A stretch of DNA of 49,015 bases, taken from NCBI GenBank assembly GCA_051955535.1, contig JBQCGP010000007.1, positions 1 through 49,015 on the forward strand, in the 5' to 3' direction. Shown piece by piece: positions 7,199-17,462 of this stretch. Position 1 is the first letter of the stretch. The number at the start of each line of letters is the position of its first letter. The notes beneath the pieces are model-generated. The model ran no database searches and was not told the origin of the DNA. It was given only the letters and a program-made list of their open reading frames with translations. Origin of the DNA: 13-2-20CM-68-14 sp051955535. GTDB lineage: Bacteria > Actinomycetota > Thermoleophilia > Gaiellales > Gaiellaceae. The translations under genes were made by a program, and so were the position numbers.

Positions 7199-7990
7199 TC
7201 ATGTGAAGAGCTGGAAGACGGCGAGCGTGACCAGCGCGCCGAGCAGGCCGCCGTACGCGACTTCGAGCGTCGAGTGCACGCCTGCCTCGATCCGCGTCTG
7301 TGCGACGAGGAACGCCATCAGCAAGGCGATCGACGAGATCAGGAAGCGGTGCTCGGCGCCGACGACGTAGGTCGCCGCCATCCAGCCCGCGAATGCGACT
7401 GCGGCATGCCCGGAGGGAAGTCCGCCTCGCAGCGGAGTTCCGCGCCCCGTGTACGCCTTCGTCGCGATCACGATCAGGATCGTCAGGACGAGGGCGATCA
7501 GCGTCAGGTTCGCCGGCGCGTCGCGGAGCCGGTCGAGCAACCTCGTGCTTCGCTCCGACACCTCGCCCGAGAAGACGAGGTAGCCGATCGCGACCGCGTT
7601 GACCGTGGCGATGAGAACCGCGCCGGCCGCGACGTCCTTGGCGAGCTTTGCCAGCGGATCGAAGGAGGTCGTGGCCACGTCGATCGCCTGCTCGAGCGCC
7701 GAGTTGATCATCTCGGTGATGAAGACGAAGGTGATTGCGAGCAGCAGCGCGATCAGGTCGAGCTTCGAGACGCCGACCCACACCGCCGCGACGAGCACGA
7801 CGATCGCGACCGCGAAGTGCACGCGCATGTTTCGGTGCGTGCGGAGGACGTGGATGATCCCCTCGACCGCGAAGTTGAAGCTCTCGAAGATCGACGGCGG
7901 ACGCCGGAGCGGCCTCCGCAGCCGATCGCGCTGAACGGTGCCATCGCCGTTGCCGCGCAGCCGCGAGCCGGGGAGTGTCAGACGTGCCAC
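7199..7990 (-). CDS. Fusion of prokaryotic diacylglycerol/undecaprenol kinase with a PAP2 phosphatase domain
   Basis: 263-residue integral membrane protein. Residues about 37-140 are a DgkA domain: Glu43 in NFAVEG, three membrane helices, and EMINSALEQAID at 93-104 with the conserved Glu/Asn residues for Mg-ATP. Residues about 165-263 are a PAP2-type phosphatase: Lys178, GLPSGHAAVAFAGW with the PSGH motif at 192-195, and TRIEAGVHSTLE at 232-243 in place of SRxxxxxHxxxD. It could both phosphorylate and dephosphorylate a lipid alcohol such as undecaprenol; this is inference. GTG 7990 overlaps ybeY by 13 bases; the first 35 residues are arginine-rich, so a later start is possible. Confidence 0.82.
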   Translation of the reverse strand: MARLTLPGSRLRGNGDGTVQRDRLRRPLRRPPSIFESFNFAVEGIIHVLRTHRNMRVHFAVAIVVLVAAVWVGVSKLDLIALLLAITFVFITEMINSALEQAIDVATTSFDPLAKLAKDVAAGAVLIATVNAVAIGYLVFSGEVSERSTRLLDRLRDAPANLTLIALVLTILIVIATKAYTGRGTPLRGGLPSGHAAVAFAGWMAATYVVGAEHRFLISSIALLMAFLVAQTRIEAGVHSTLEVAYGGLLGALVTLAVFQLFT

Positions 7991-8355
7991 GAGCGCTCCT
8001 TCGCCTCCATCTCGGCGCCGTGTTCGTACCCGAGCAGGTGCAGGAGCCCGTGCACGAGCGGTCGCCGCCACGCCTCCCCCACGACCTGCGGGCAGATGAT
8101 CGCGTCGCCGAGCTGGCGCGGCACCCCGGCAGGCAGGCATTCGCGCGCGTCGATCGGGAACGAAAGAACGTCGGTCGGCTCGTCGATCCCGAGATGCTCG
8201 CGCTTCAGCGACCTGATCTCGTCGGGCCCGACGAAGATGAGGCCGAGCTCGGCCTCCGCGACGCCCTCGGACACCAGCACCTCGCGCGCGAGGGCGCTCG
8301 CACCCTCGGCGTCACCCTCGACGCCGCTGCGATTCGAGACCTCCACCGCGATCAC
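7978..8355 (-). CDS. ybeY: Endoribonuclease YbeY, 16S rRNA maturation
   Basis: Metal-dependent RNase of the UPF0054 family. The zinc motif HGLLHLLGYEH is near the C-terminus, and VEVSNRSG and PTDVLSFPID match family blocks. At 125 residues it is somewhat short for the family. I give the GTG at 8355; a second GTG at 8346 (MEVSNRSG) has AGGGGAG at better spacing and is a serious alternative. It follows phoH after 4 bases, the usual phoH-ybeY pair, and overlaps the next gene by 13 bases. Confidence 0.9.
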   Translation of the reverse strand: MIAVEVSNRSGVEGDAEGASALAREVLVSEGVAEAELGLIFVGPDEIRSLKREHLGIDEPTDVLSFPIDARECLPAGVPRQLGDAIICPQVVGEAWRRPLVHGLLHLLGYEHGAEMEAKERSWHV

Positions 8356-8359
8356 TCCC

Positions 8360-9319
<960 letters not shown>

Positions 9320-9593
9320 CGCGGCTCAGTGTAGGGACCACATGCCGGCATCGGCCGTAGGCCGCAGAGCCTCGCCACGGCGAACCGAGGCCTCGCACGC
9401 GGCCGAAAGTTCCACAATCGGCACTGCTTGGTCACCCCTGCGTCAGGGTTGACTCGGTAGCGTCGAGGACGAGGGAGGAGGGTGAAGCCCCACCCATTTA
9501 GAGGGTGGGGGCACGCGCGCGCGTCAGCCTAAAGCGGGCGCCTCGTGCGTCTCCGCGCCGGGTGGTTCCGTCGCCTCGGGCATACGCCGGCCG
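9320..9593. other. Intergenic region between yqeY and phoH
   Basis: 274 bases holding CCCCACCC repeat copy 2 (9456-9511) and presumably the phoH promoter. I found no convincing -35/-10 pair, no open frame with a ribosome site and no tRNA-like fold. Confidence 0.5.
9456..9511 (+). repeat. Dispersed CCCCACCC hairpin repeat, copy 2
   Basis: CCCCACCC (9488-9495), loop ATTTAGA, GGGTGGGG (9503-9510). Here the tail lies left of the hairpin on + (GGTAGCGTCG, GAGGGAGGAGGG), so the copy is inverted relative to the other three. It is the only copy with no start codon downstream in its own direction; the next gene, yqeY, converges on it. Confidence 0.65.
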
Positions 9594-10037
9594 TCAGGCC
9601 AGCTTCTCGCGGACGAGTTGGCTGACCACCGACCCGTCCGTCCGCCCGGAGACCTGCGGCATCACATCTGCCATCACGCGGCCGAGATCGCGAATGCTGG
9701 TGGCGCCGACCTCGGCGATCGCGTCGTCAATGATCTCTTCGAGCTCCTCCTCCGAGAGAGGGGCGGGCATGAACTCCTCGAGCACGGCGAGCTCGTCTTC
9801 CTCGCGCTGCGCCTGCTCCTCGCGTCCCCCGCCTCGGAACGCCTCGGCCGCCTCGATACGACGCTTCCGCTCGCGCTGCAGCACCTGAAGCTCTTCGTCG
9901 TCGTGGAGCGGGCGCTGGAGCTCCTTCTCGGCCGACCGGAGGCTCGTCAGGATCAGCCGGAGCGCATCTCGGCGCGACTCCTCGCGCGCGACCATCGCCT
10001 GCTTGAGCTCGTCCTCGAGTCGCGCGATCAGGCTCAT
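9594..10037 (-). CDS. GatB/YqeY domain-containing protein
   Basis: 147-residue protein made only of the YqeY domain, the helical tail shared with GatB of the tRNA-dependent amidotransferase. Seen: MSLIARLEDELKQAM at the start, RDALRLILTSLRSAEKE, the charged helix LQRERKRRIEAAEAF, and the ending GRTDGSVVSQLVREKLA typical of the family. It probably binds tRNA or charged-tRNA complexes, but its exact function is not established. The ATG shares one base with the upstream HIT stop (TAATG), so translation is likely coupled. Confidence 0.92.
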   Translation of the reverse strand: MSLIARLEDELKQAMVAREESRRDALRLILTSLRSAEKELQRPLHDDEELQVLQRERKRRIEAAEAFRGGGREEQAQREEDELAVLEEFMPAPLSEEELEEIIDDAIAEVGATSIRDLGRVMADVMPQVSGRTDGSVVSQLVREKLA

Positions 10038-10363
10038 TACGGGAGCCCCGCGGCACGCCCGCCGAGCACGTGCCAATGCAGGTGGAAGATCGTCTGTCCC
10101 GCGCCTTGGCCGACGTTCACGACGACTCGGTAGTCCTCGAGCCCGGCCTCACGCGCGGTTTCGGCGACGAACTCGAGCATCCGCTTGGTCTCGTTCGCTT
10201 CGAATGCGCCGATCTCGCGGAAACTCGCGACATGCCGCTCGGGGATCACGAGCAGGTGGACGTCGGCGCGGGGGTTGACGTCCTTGATCGCGACGAAGCC
10301 CTCGCCGGCCCGGACGTGGTCGCCCTCGCTGTACAAACGGCAGAACAGGCATTCCTCAGGCAG
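10037..10363 (-). CDS. HIT family nucleotide-binding protein, probable CTG start
   Basis: 108-residue histidine-triad protein (HINT branch), expected to hydrolyse purine nucleoside phosphoramidates or adenylates. Visible are CLFCRLYSEGD at the N-terminus, ADVHLLVIPERHV, and the triad FHLHWHVLGG near residue 96. No ATG, GTG or TTG lies in frame near the expected N-terminus. A CTG at 10363 has a perfect AGGAGG 9 bases upstream and gives LPEECLFC at family length, so I take it as the start. It overlaps the mtaB end by 8 bases. Extending to an ATG far upstream would add a long arginine-rich stretch inside mtaB. Confidence 0.85.
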   Translation of the reverse strand: MPEECLFCRLYSEGDHVRAGEGFVAIKDVNPRADVHLLVIPERHVASFREIGAFEANETKRMLEFVAETAREAGLEDYRVVVNVGQGAGQTIFHLHWHVLGGRAAGLP

Positions 10364-11543
10364 CCAGGATCCCCTCCTCCGCGACGGCCGCGGCTCGCGC
10401 CTGCACGAGCTCGCCCACGGGCGCGTCGACGAGCCACGGCGAGTAGTCGTCGCCGTAGCCGCGTCCGGGACGATCGACGAGCACGACGTCCTCCGTGCCG
10501 AGCTTGGAGCGCCAGTGCTCCAGACAGGCGTCGTGCGACGCCGCCCGCAGCCGCGCGCTCCGCTCCTTCTTGGTCGCGGCCGGGACCGAGTCCTCCGCCG
10601 CGGTGCGCGTGCCCGGCCGCGGCGAGTACGGGAAGACATGGACCTTGGTGATCCGGGCGAGACTGATGACCCGAAGCGTCCGCCTGAAAGCGAGCTCGTC
10701 CTCGCCGGGAAAGCCGACGATCACGTCGCTGGTCAAGTTGAAGTCCTCGAGGCCAGCCAGACGGCGTAAGTAGGTCGCGCTCGTGTAGCGCCTGGCCATT
10801 GCCCGCAGGACGCGGTCGTCTCCGGATTGAAGGGGGACGTGTAGGTGACGGGCGAGAGTCGGGGTCTCCCGCAGCGCGGCAACGAGCTCGTCGTTGACGT
10901 GGTTGACTTCGATCGACGAGAGGCGCAGCCGGGCGAGCCCAGGCGTCTCCCCCGCCTCGCGTACCAGGCGCGCGAGCGTGAAACCGCCTTCGCGGTCGCG
11001 GTAGCAGCCGAGGTTGATCCCCGTCAGGACGACCTCGCGATGACCCTGCGCGACACGCCGCCGGATCTCGTTCAGCACCGCGTCGGCGCGGCGGCTGCGC
11101 GAGCGCCCGCGCACGAGGGGGACGACGCAGAAGTTGCACGAGAAGCTACAGCCGTCCTGCACCTTGACGAACGCGCGAACCCGCTCGAGGCGAGCATCGG
11201 CCTGGATGCAGCCAATCGCGCCGACGTCGCCGGCCACGAGCGCCGGCGTCTCCTCGCTCGGCCGCGCCACGACGGTGACGTTTGCGGGCATCTCGGCGAA
11301 GGCGTCGCCAGTCAGGTTGGCGCCGCAGCCTGTCACGTACACGCGTGCGTGGGTGCGTGCTGCGCGCGAAACTGCATGCCGCGACTTGCGGACGGCCTCG
11401 TGTGTCACGCAGCACGTGTTGACGACGGCCACCTCTGCGTCGCGCGACTCGACGTGCCCGTCGGCCAGGAGCCGCTCGCGCACGTCCTGCGAATCCGTCT
11501 GAGAGACCTTGCAGCCGAGGAAACGGATCGAGAAGGTCGCCAC
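10356..11543 (-). CDS. mtaB: tRNA (N6-threonylcarbamoyladenosine) methylthiotransferase MtaB
   Basis: 395-residue radical SAM methylthiotransferase that thiomethylates t6A37 of tRNA. N-terminal cluster cysteines: Cys11 in FLGCKVSQTDSQ, Cys44 in VNTCCVTHEA, Cys73 in VTGCGA. Radical SAM motif CSFSCNFC with Cys132, Cys136 and Cys139. FLGCKVSQ rather than a MiaB-type GCQMN, and a short tail, point to MtaB over MiaB or RimO. The chosen GTG at 11543 starts VATFSIRFLGCK; the open extension to 11585 overlaps prmA. It follows prmA by 11 bases, a common pairing downstream of dnaJ. Confidence 0.9.
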   Translation of the reverse strand: MATFSIRFLGCKVSQTDSQDVRERLLADGHVESRDAEVAVVNTCCVTHEAVRKSRHAVSRAARTHARVYVTGCGANLTGDAFAEMPANVTVVARPSEETPALVAGDVGAIGCIQADARLERVRAFVKVQDGCSFSCNFCVVPLVRGRSRSRRADAVLNEIRRRVAQGHREVVLTGINLGCYRDREGGFTLARLVREAGETPGLARLRLSSIEVNHVNDELVAALRETPTLARHLHVPLQSGDDRVLRAMARRYTSATYLRRLAGLEDFNLTSDVIVGFPGEDELAFRRTLRVISLARITKVHVFPYSPRPGTRTAAEDSVPAATKKERSARLRAASHDACLEHWRSKLGTEDVVLVDRPGRGYGDDYSPWLVDAPVGELVQARAAAVAEEGILAA

Positions 11544-11554
11544 GGCGCGGGATG

Positions 11555-12310
11555 CTACTCCCGGGCGTGCAGATCGGCCGCCCATCCGTCGATGGTTCGT
11601 CGGGCGACCGCGCGGAAGCGCGGCAAGCTCGGCGTGTGCGCCTCGAAGTAGCCGGAGGTGACAAGGAGAGGGGAGCTGACCCGCCCGCCTACCTGATCGA
11701 CGAGCTCAGCGCTGATGTTCGCGATTGCAACATCCGCATCGGGAAGCGGCTCGACCAGCGCGTCGGCCTGCTCGAAGTCGAGCTCGAGGCCGTTGGCGGC
11801 GGCGTTCGCCCGCGCCGCCTCGATCGCGTGCGGGTCGCGATCCAGCCCGACCACGGGCGCGAAGCCGAGCCTCGCGGCCGCGATCGAGAGGACGCCGGAC
11901 CCGCAACCGATGTCGAGCAGAGATCCTGCCTCGAGCTCGCTGATGAACTCGAGGCAGAGCCGAGTTGTGGGATGCGCGCCGGTTCCGAACGCGCGGCCGG
12001 GATCGATGACGACGAAGTCGGCGCCCTGCGGAGGATCCTCCCACGGCGGCACGATCCAGATGCCGCCCGCGGTGACGGGGCGGTGAAACCGCTTCCAGCG
12101 CTCTTCCCAGTCCGTCGGGACGTCGGTCGCGACCACATCTCCGAACACCGCCGCCATCCGACCCTCACCCCGCGCGTCCGTATAGGCGGACAGGATGAGC
12201 TCGTCACCACGCTCCGACTCCTCGAAGCCTTCCGGAAACAGGGCCAGCATCTCGGCGCGCGCGCCCTCTAACGCTTCGCGGCCGACCGTGACCGAGACGC
12301 GCCGAAGCAC
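11555..12310 (-). CDS. prmA: Ribosomal protein L11 methyltransferase
   Basis: 251-residue SAM-dependent methyltransferase that methylates ribosomal protein L11. Motif I is LLDIGCGSGVLSIAAARLG near residue 140, preceded by the family block FVVIDPGRAFGTGAHPTTRLCLE. VGLDRDPHAIEAAR forms motif II, and ADVAIANISAELV is the ANI catalytic-region strand. The GTG at 12310 lies 2 bases after the dnaJ stop, giving MLRRVSVTVGREALEG; it is a little shorter than typical 290-residue PrmA at the N-terminus. Downstream of dnaJ is its usual place in Gram-positive genomes. Confidence 0.92.
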   Translation of the reverse strand: MLRRVSVTVGREALEGARAEMLALFPEGFEESERGDELILSAYTDARGEGRMAAVFGDVVATDVPTDWEERWKRFHRPVTAGGIWIVPPWEDPPQGADFVVIDPGRAFGTGAHPTTRLCLEFISELEAGSLLDIGCGSGVLSIAAARLGFAPVVGLDRDPHAIEAARANAAANGLELDFEQADALVEPLPDADVAIANISAELVDQVGGRVSSPLLVTSGYFEAHTPSLPRFRAVARRTIDGWAADLHARE

Positions 12311-12312
12311 GC

Positions 12313-13431
12313 TCAGCGAAACGCGCTCTTCAGCTTCTCGAAGAACCCTTCGTCCGGACGGTACGTCTCGTCGTCGGTCGAGCGGGCGAATTCCTCCAGC
12401 AGCCGCCGTTGGTCGTCGGTTAGCCGGCGCGGAACTGCAACGTTGACGAGGACCCGCTGGTCGCCGCGACCGAATCCCTGCAGGACGGGCATCCCGCGCC
12501 CTCGTAGCACCCGGATCTCGCCGGGCTGCGTCCCCTCCGGAAACTCGAGCTCTGCCTCCCCGTCCAGCGTCGGCACGGTCACGGTCGCTCCGAGCGCCGC
12601 CTCGATGATCGTCAGGTCGACCGTCGAGAAGATGTCGTCTCCCTCGCGGACGAAGCGCGGGTCGGGGTTGATCCGCACCTCGACGTAGACATCGCCGGCG
12701 CGGCCGCCGCCCCCTCCCGCGTGGCCTTCGCCGGTGATCCGGATCTGCTGTCCGTCGTGGATTCCCGGCGGAACCTGGACCTCGAGCGTCCGCTCCTCGA
12801 CCGTGCGGCCCTCGCCGCGGCACTCCGGACAAGGCTCTTCGATCCGGCGACCGGCTCCACGGCAGTCCGGGCAGGCCTGGGTGCGCACGAACTCGCCGAA
12901 GGCGCTCCGCGAGACGTGCTGGAGGCGGCCCGAGCCGCCGCATGTCGCACAGGTGACCGGGCCGGTGCCGGGCGCGGCGCCGTTGCCTCCGCAGGCGCTG
13001 CACGTGACGGCGACCGGGAACGGGACCTCGCGCTTTGTTCCTGTAGCCGCCTCGGCGAGCTCGATCTCGACGCGCACGCCGAGGTCGGCGCCGCGTGCGC
13101 GCGTGGGCCGAGCGCCGACGCCGAAGAGGTCGTCGCCGAAGAACGCGGAGAAGAGATCGGTGAGACTGCCGAAGTCGAACTGCGTCGGCGTGAAGCCGCC
13201 GCCGCGGAGCCCCGCATGGCCGAACCGGTCGTAGAGCTCGCGGGTCTCTCGCTTCGAGAGCACCTCGTACGCCTCGACGACCTCGCGGAAGCGCTCCTGA
13301 GAGTCGGGCGCCGCGGAGACATCGGGATGGACCTCGCGCGCGAGCCGCCTGAAGGCGCGCTTGATCTCGGCATCGTCCGCGGACCGCGAGACCCCCAGCA
13401 CCTCGTAGTAGTCGCGCTGCGTCGTCGCCAT
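12313..13431 (-). CDS. dnaJ: Chaperone DnaJ
   Basis: Type I J-domain chaperone, 372 residues. J domain (about 7-72) with the HPD triad in REVHPDVS; Gly-rich region with GGGFTPTQFDF; four zinc repeats CSACGGNG, CATCGGSG, CPDCRGAG and CPECRGEG (about 144-205); then the beta-sandwich client domains. It recruits DnaK. It sits 33 bases after hrcA and before prmA, the standard hrcA-dnaJ arrangement, while dnaK and grpE are not in the window. Confidence 0.97.
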   Translation of the reverse strand: MATTQRDYYEVLGVSRSADDAEIKRAFRRLAREVHPDVSAAPDSQERFREVVEAYEVLSKRETRELYDRFGHAGLRGGGFTPTQFDFGSLTDLFSAFFGDDLFGVGARPTRARGADLGVRVEIELAEAATGTKREVPFPVAVTCSACGGNGAAPGTGPVTCATCGGSGRLQHVSRSAFGEFVRTQACPDCRGAGRRIEEPCPECRGEGRTVEERTLEVQVPPGIHDGQQIRITGEGHAGGGGGRAGDVYVEVRINPDPRFVREGDDIFSTVDLTIIEAALGATVTVPTLDGEAELEFPEGTQPGEIRVLRGRGMPVLQGFGRGDQRVLVNVAVPRRLTDDQRRLLEEFARSTDDETYRPDEGFFEKLKSAFR

Positions 13432-13464
13432 CAGCCCAGCCTAGCTCCGACCCTTGCCGTCATC

Positions 13465-14508
13465 TCAATTGCTCTCGTAGATCTCCTCGACGAAGCGGGA
13501 CAGCTCCGACGCCGCCCCGCGCACCGACCGGAGCGCCTTCTCGTAGTCCATCCGGACAGGACCGAGCAGGCTGACGGCGCCGAGCGCACGGTTGGCGAGA
13601 CCATAGGCGGCGCCGACCAGCGAGAGCCGCTGCAGGTCGGGATGCTCGAGGTCGACGCCAACCCGGACGAACGGGCGGCGCGCATCGAGTGACTGACTGA
13701 GCACCTCGAGGAGAGCGGCGCGCTTCTCGAGCAGCTCGAGAACCCGTTGGTAGGAATCCAGTTCATCGCCGCGGGCGCTCTCGAGCAATCCCGCGGCACC
13801 GCCGACGTAGAGGCTCTGCCGCTCCTCGAGGAGCTCCGTGAACGTCGGGCGGAGCGTGGCGAGGAACGCTGCCTCCCGCTGCGAGAGGCCTGGGTCCTCG
13901 AGCCTCTGCCTCAGCTGGTGGGTGCCGGGCTGGAGACCGGCCAGCGTGTCGTTGAGATATTGGCCGGCCCAGTTCGCGAGTCCCGGATCGACGGCCTCGG
14001 CGAATGCGAAGACCCGTTTCGTCACGGCCCCCGTCGACGTGATCACGACGATCATCACGACCTGCGGCTGCAGCCTCAGCACCTCGACATGCCTGACGGT
14101 CGCGCTCTCGAGCGGTGGCGCAGAGACGAGCGCAAGCAGCCGCGTCACCTCCGAGAGCATTTCGGTCGTGGCCTGGAGGGCCGACTCGACTTCGGCCCTC
14201 GCGGCACTAAGGTCGAGCGGGAACGGGCCCGGATTCGGTTCCAGCCGTTCGAGCAAGCCGGTCGCGTAGAAGCGGTAGGCGGCCTCGGTCGGGACGCGGC
14301 CGGCCGACGTGTGCGGGTGCGTGAGCAGGCCTAGCCGCTCGAGCTCGGCCAACTCGGCGCGCGCCGTCGACGGCGAGACGCGCAGCCCTGTTTGCTCGAG
14401 CAGCGTCCTCGAGCCGACCGGCTGGCCGGTTGCGATGTGTTCCTCGACGACCCCGCGGAGCAGCAGCCGCTGCCGCTCGGTCAGCTCGGTCGGAGCGATA
14501 TTCGCCAT
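13465..14508 (-). CDS. hrcA: Heat-inducible transcription repressor HrcA
   Basis: 347 residues. N-terminal winged helix: LTERQRLLLRGVVEEHIATGQPVGSRTL and SPSTARAELAELERLGLL then HTSAGRVPTEAAYRFY, all family signatures. The C-terminal effector domain includes GAVSLLGPVRMDYEKALRSV. HrcA binds CIRCE elements and represses chaperone genes. I searched upstream of hrcA and dnaJ for TTAGCACTC-N9-GAGTGCTAA and found none here, so in this locus it may act at distant groES/groEL or dnaK promoters. It follows hemW by 15 bases, suggesting co-transcription with lepA-hemW. Confidence 0.96.
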   Translation of the reverse strand: MANIAPTELTERQRLLLRGVVEEHIATGQPVGSRTLLEQTGLRVSPSTARAELAELERLGLLTHPHTSAGRVPTEAAYRFYATGLLERLEPNPGPFPLDLSAARAEVESALQATTEMLSEVTRLLALVSAPPLESATVRHVEVLRLQPQVVMIVVITSTGAVTKRVFAFAEAVDPGLANWAGQYLNDTLAGLQPGTHQLRQRLEDPGLSQREAAFLATLRPTFTELLEERQSLYVGGAAGLLESARGDELDSYQRVLELLEKRAALLEVLSQSLDARRPFVRVGVDLEHPDLQRLSLVGAAYGLANRALGAVSLLGPVRMDYEKALRSVRGAASELSRFVEEIYESN

Positions 14509-14523
14509 CTCAGCAGGGAAACT

Positions 14524-15665
14524 CTAGGCCAGCAGATCAGCGGTCACGGCGTCGCCGAGAAGCCTTCCCTCCCTGGTCAGGGTCAGCGCCGAAGCAGACG
14601 CACCGTCGTCGAGGCCGGCGAGTGGAACCGTCCGTGCGAGCCCGAGTCGCTTCAGGCGCCCGAGCGCGTCCGCGTCAACCTCGTCCACCAGCCCGGCGAG
14701 CGCCAGCGGCTCGTCCAGCCTCAGGCCGAGCATGATCCGTTCGGCACGACGAACCGGATCGGGCAGGAGCTCCAGCTCGCGCGGCGGCCGCTGACCGGCA
14801 CCAAGCACCGCCAGGTAGAGCCCCAGCCGTGGCGTCGTCCGCCAGCGCCTGCCGCGCACGGTCGAGACCGCGCCTACCCCGAGACCGAGATAGTCGCGCC
14901 CGCGCCAGTAGGCGAGGTTGTGGCGCGAGCGGAGGTCCCGGCCGCCCTCGTCGAGTCGGGCGAAGTTCGCCGTCTCGTACCAGCGGTAGCCCGCTCCGAC
15001 GACCGTCTCGACCACGCGCTCGAAGTAGCTCTCCATCGCATCCGCCTGGCGACGGAGCTCGTCACCGTGTGCATGTGCGAAACGGGTGCCGGGCTTCGCC
15101 TCCAGCTCGTAGCACGACAAGTGCTCGGGCCGAAGAGCGAGCGCCTCCGCTAGGTCGGCGTCGAGGTCGGCGGGCTCCTGCCCCGGGATCCCGTAGATGA
15201 GATCGAGCGAGATGTTGTCAAAACCGGCATCGCGGAGATGATAGAAGGCCCGCCGGACGTCGTCAGGGCCGGCAACGCGATCGAGGACACGGAGCAGCTC
15301 CGGATGGAACGTCTGCGCGCCGAGCGAGACTCGGTCAACGCCGGTTCGCCGCAGCAGCGCCGCGACCTCGGGCGTGACGGTCTCAGGGTTCGCCTCGACC
15401 GTCACCTCGGCGGCCTGCGGCAAAGCCGTGAGCAGACGCTCGAGCGGACTCGGCTCGGTGAAGGTGGGGGTGCCGCCGCCGAGAAAAACCGTCTCCAGCT
15501 CCGGCGCGAGCAGCTCGCGCTCGAGCTCGAGCTCCACAAGTAACGCCTCGACGTAACCCGCGTGCTGGCCGCTGCGCCCGACCGCGGTGACGAAGTCGCA
15601 GTAACCGCAGCGGCTCGCGCAGAACGGGAGGTGGACGTAGAGGTGCCGGACCGGCCCCGTGTTGG

Positions 15666-15669
<4 letters not shown>
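14524..15669 (-). CDS. hemW: Radical SAM family heme chaperone HemW
   Basis: 381 residues. HemW-type radical SAM motif CASRCGYCDF with Cys17, Cys21 and Cys24, preceded by YVHLPF. Further HemN-like blocks: LGGGTPTF, VTVEANPET, RVSLGAQTFHPELL, DLIYGIPGQ, and a C-terminal HemN-C-like domain with RIMLGLRLDEPL. The CxxxCxxCxF form and the absence of the extra HemN N-terminal region favour the heme chaperone over oxygen-independent coproporphyrinogen oxidase. It overlaps lepA by 4 bases (ATGA), the usual lepA-hemW-hrcA order. Confidence 0.94.
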
Positions 15670-17456
<1,787 letters not shown>

Positions 17457-17462
17457 GCGCGA

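Noticed and set aside
13432..14523. CIRCE operator at hrcA/dnaJ
   Set aside because: No TTAGCACTC or GAGTGCTAA pair, even with two mismatches, around either start.
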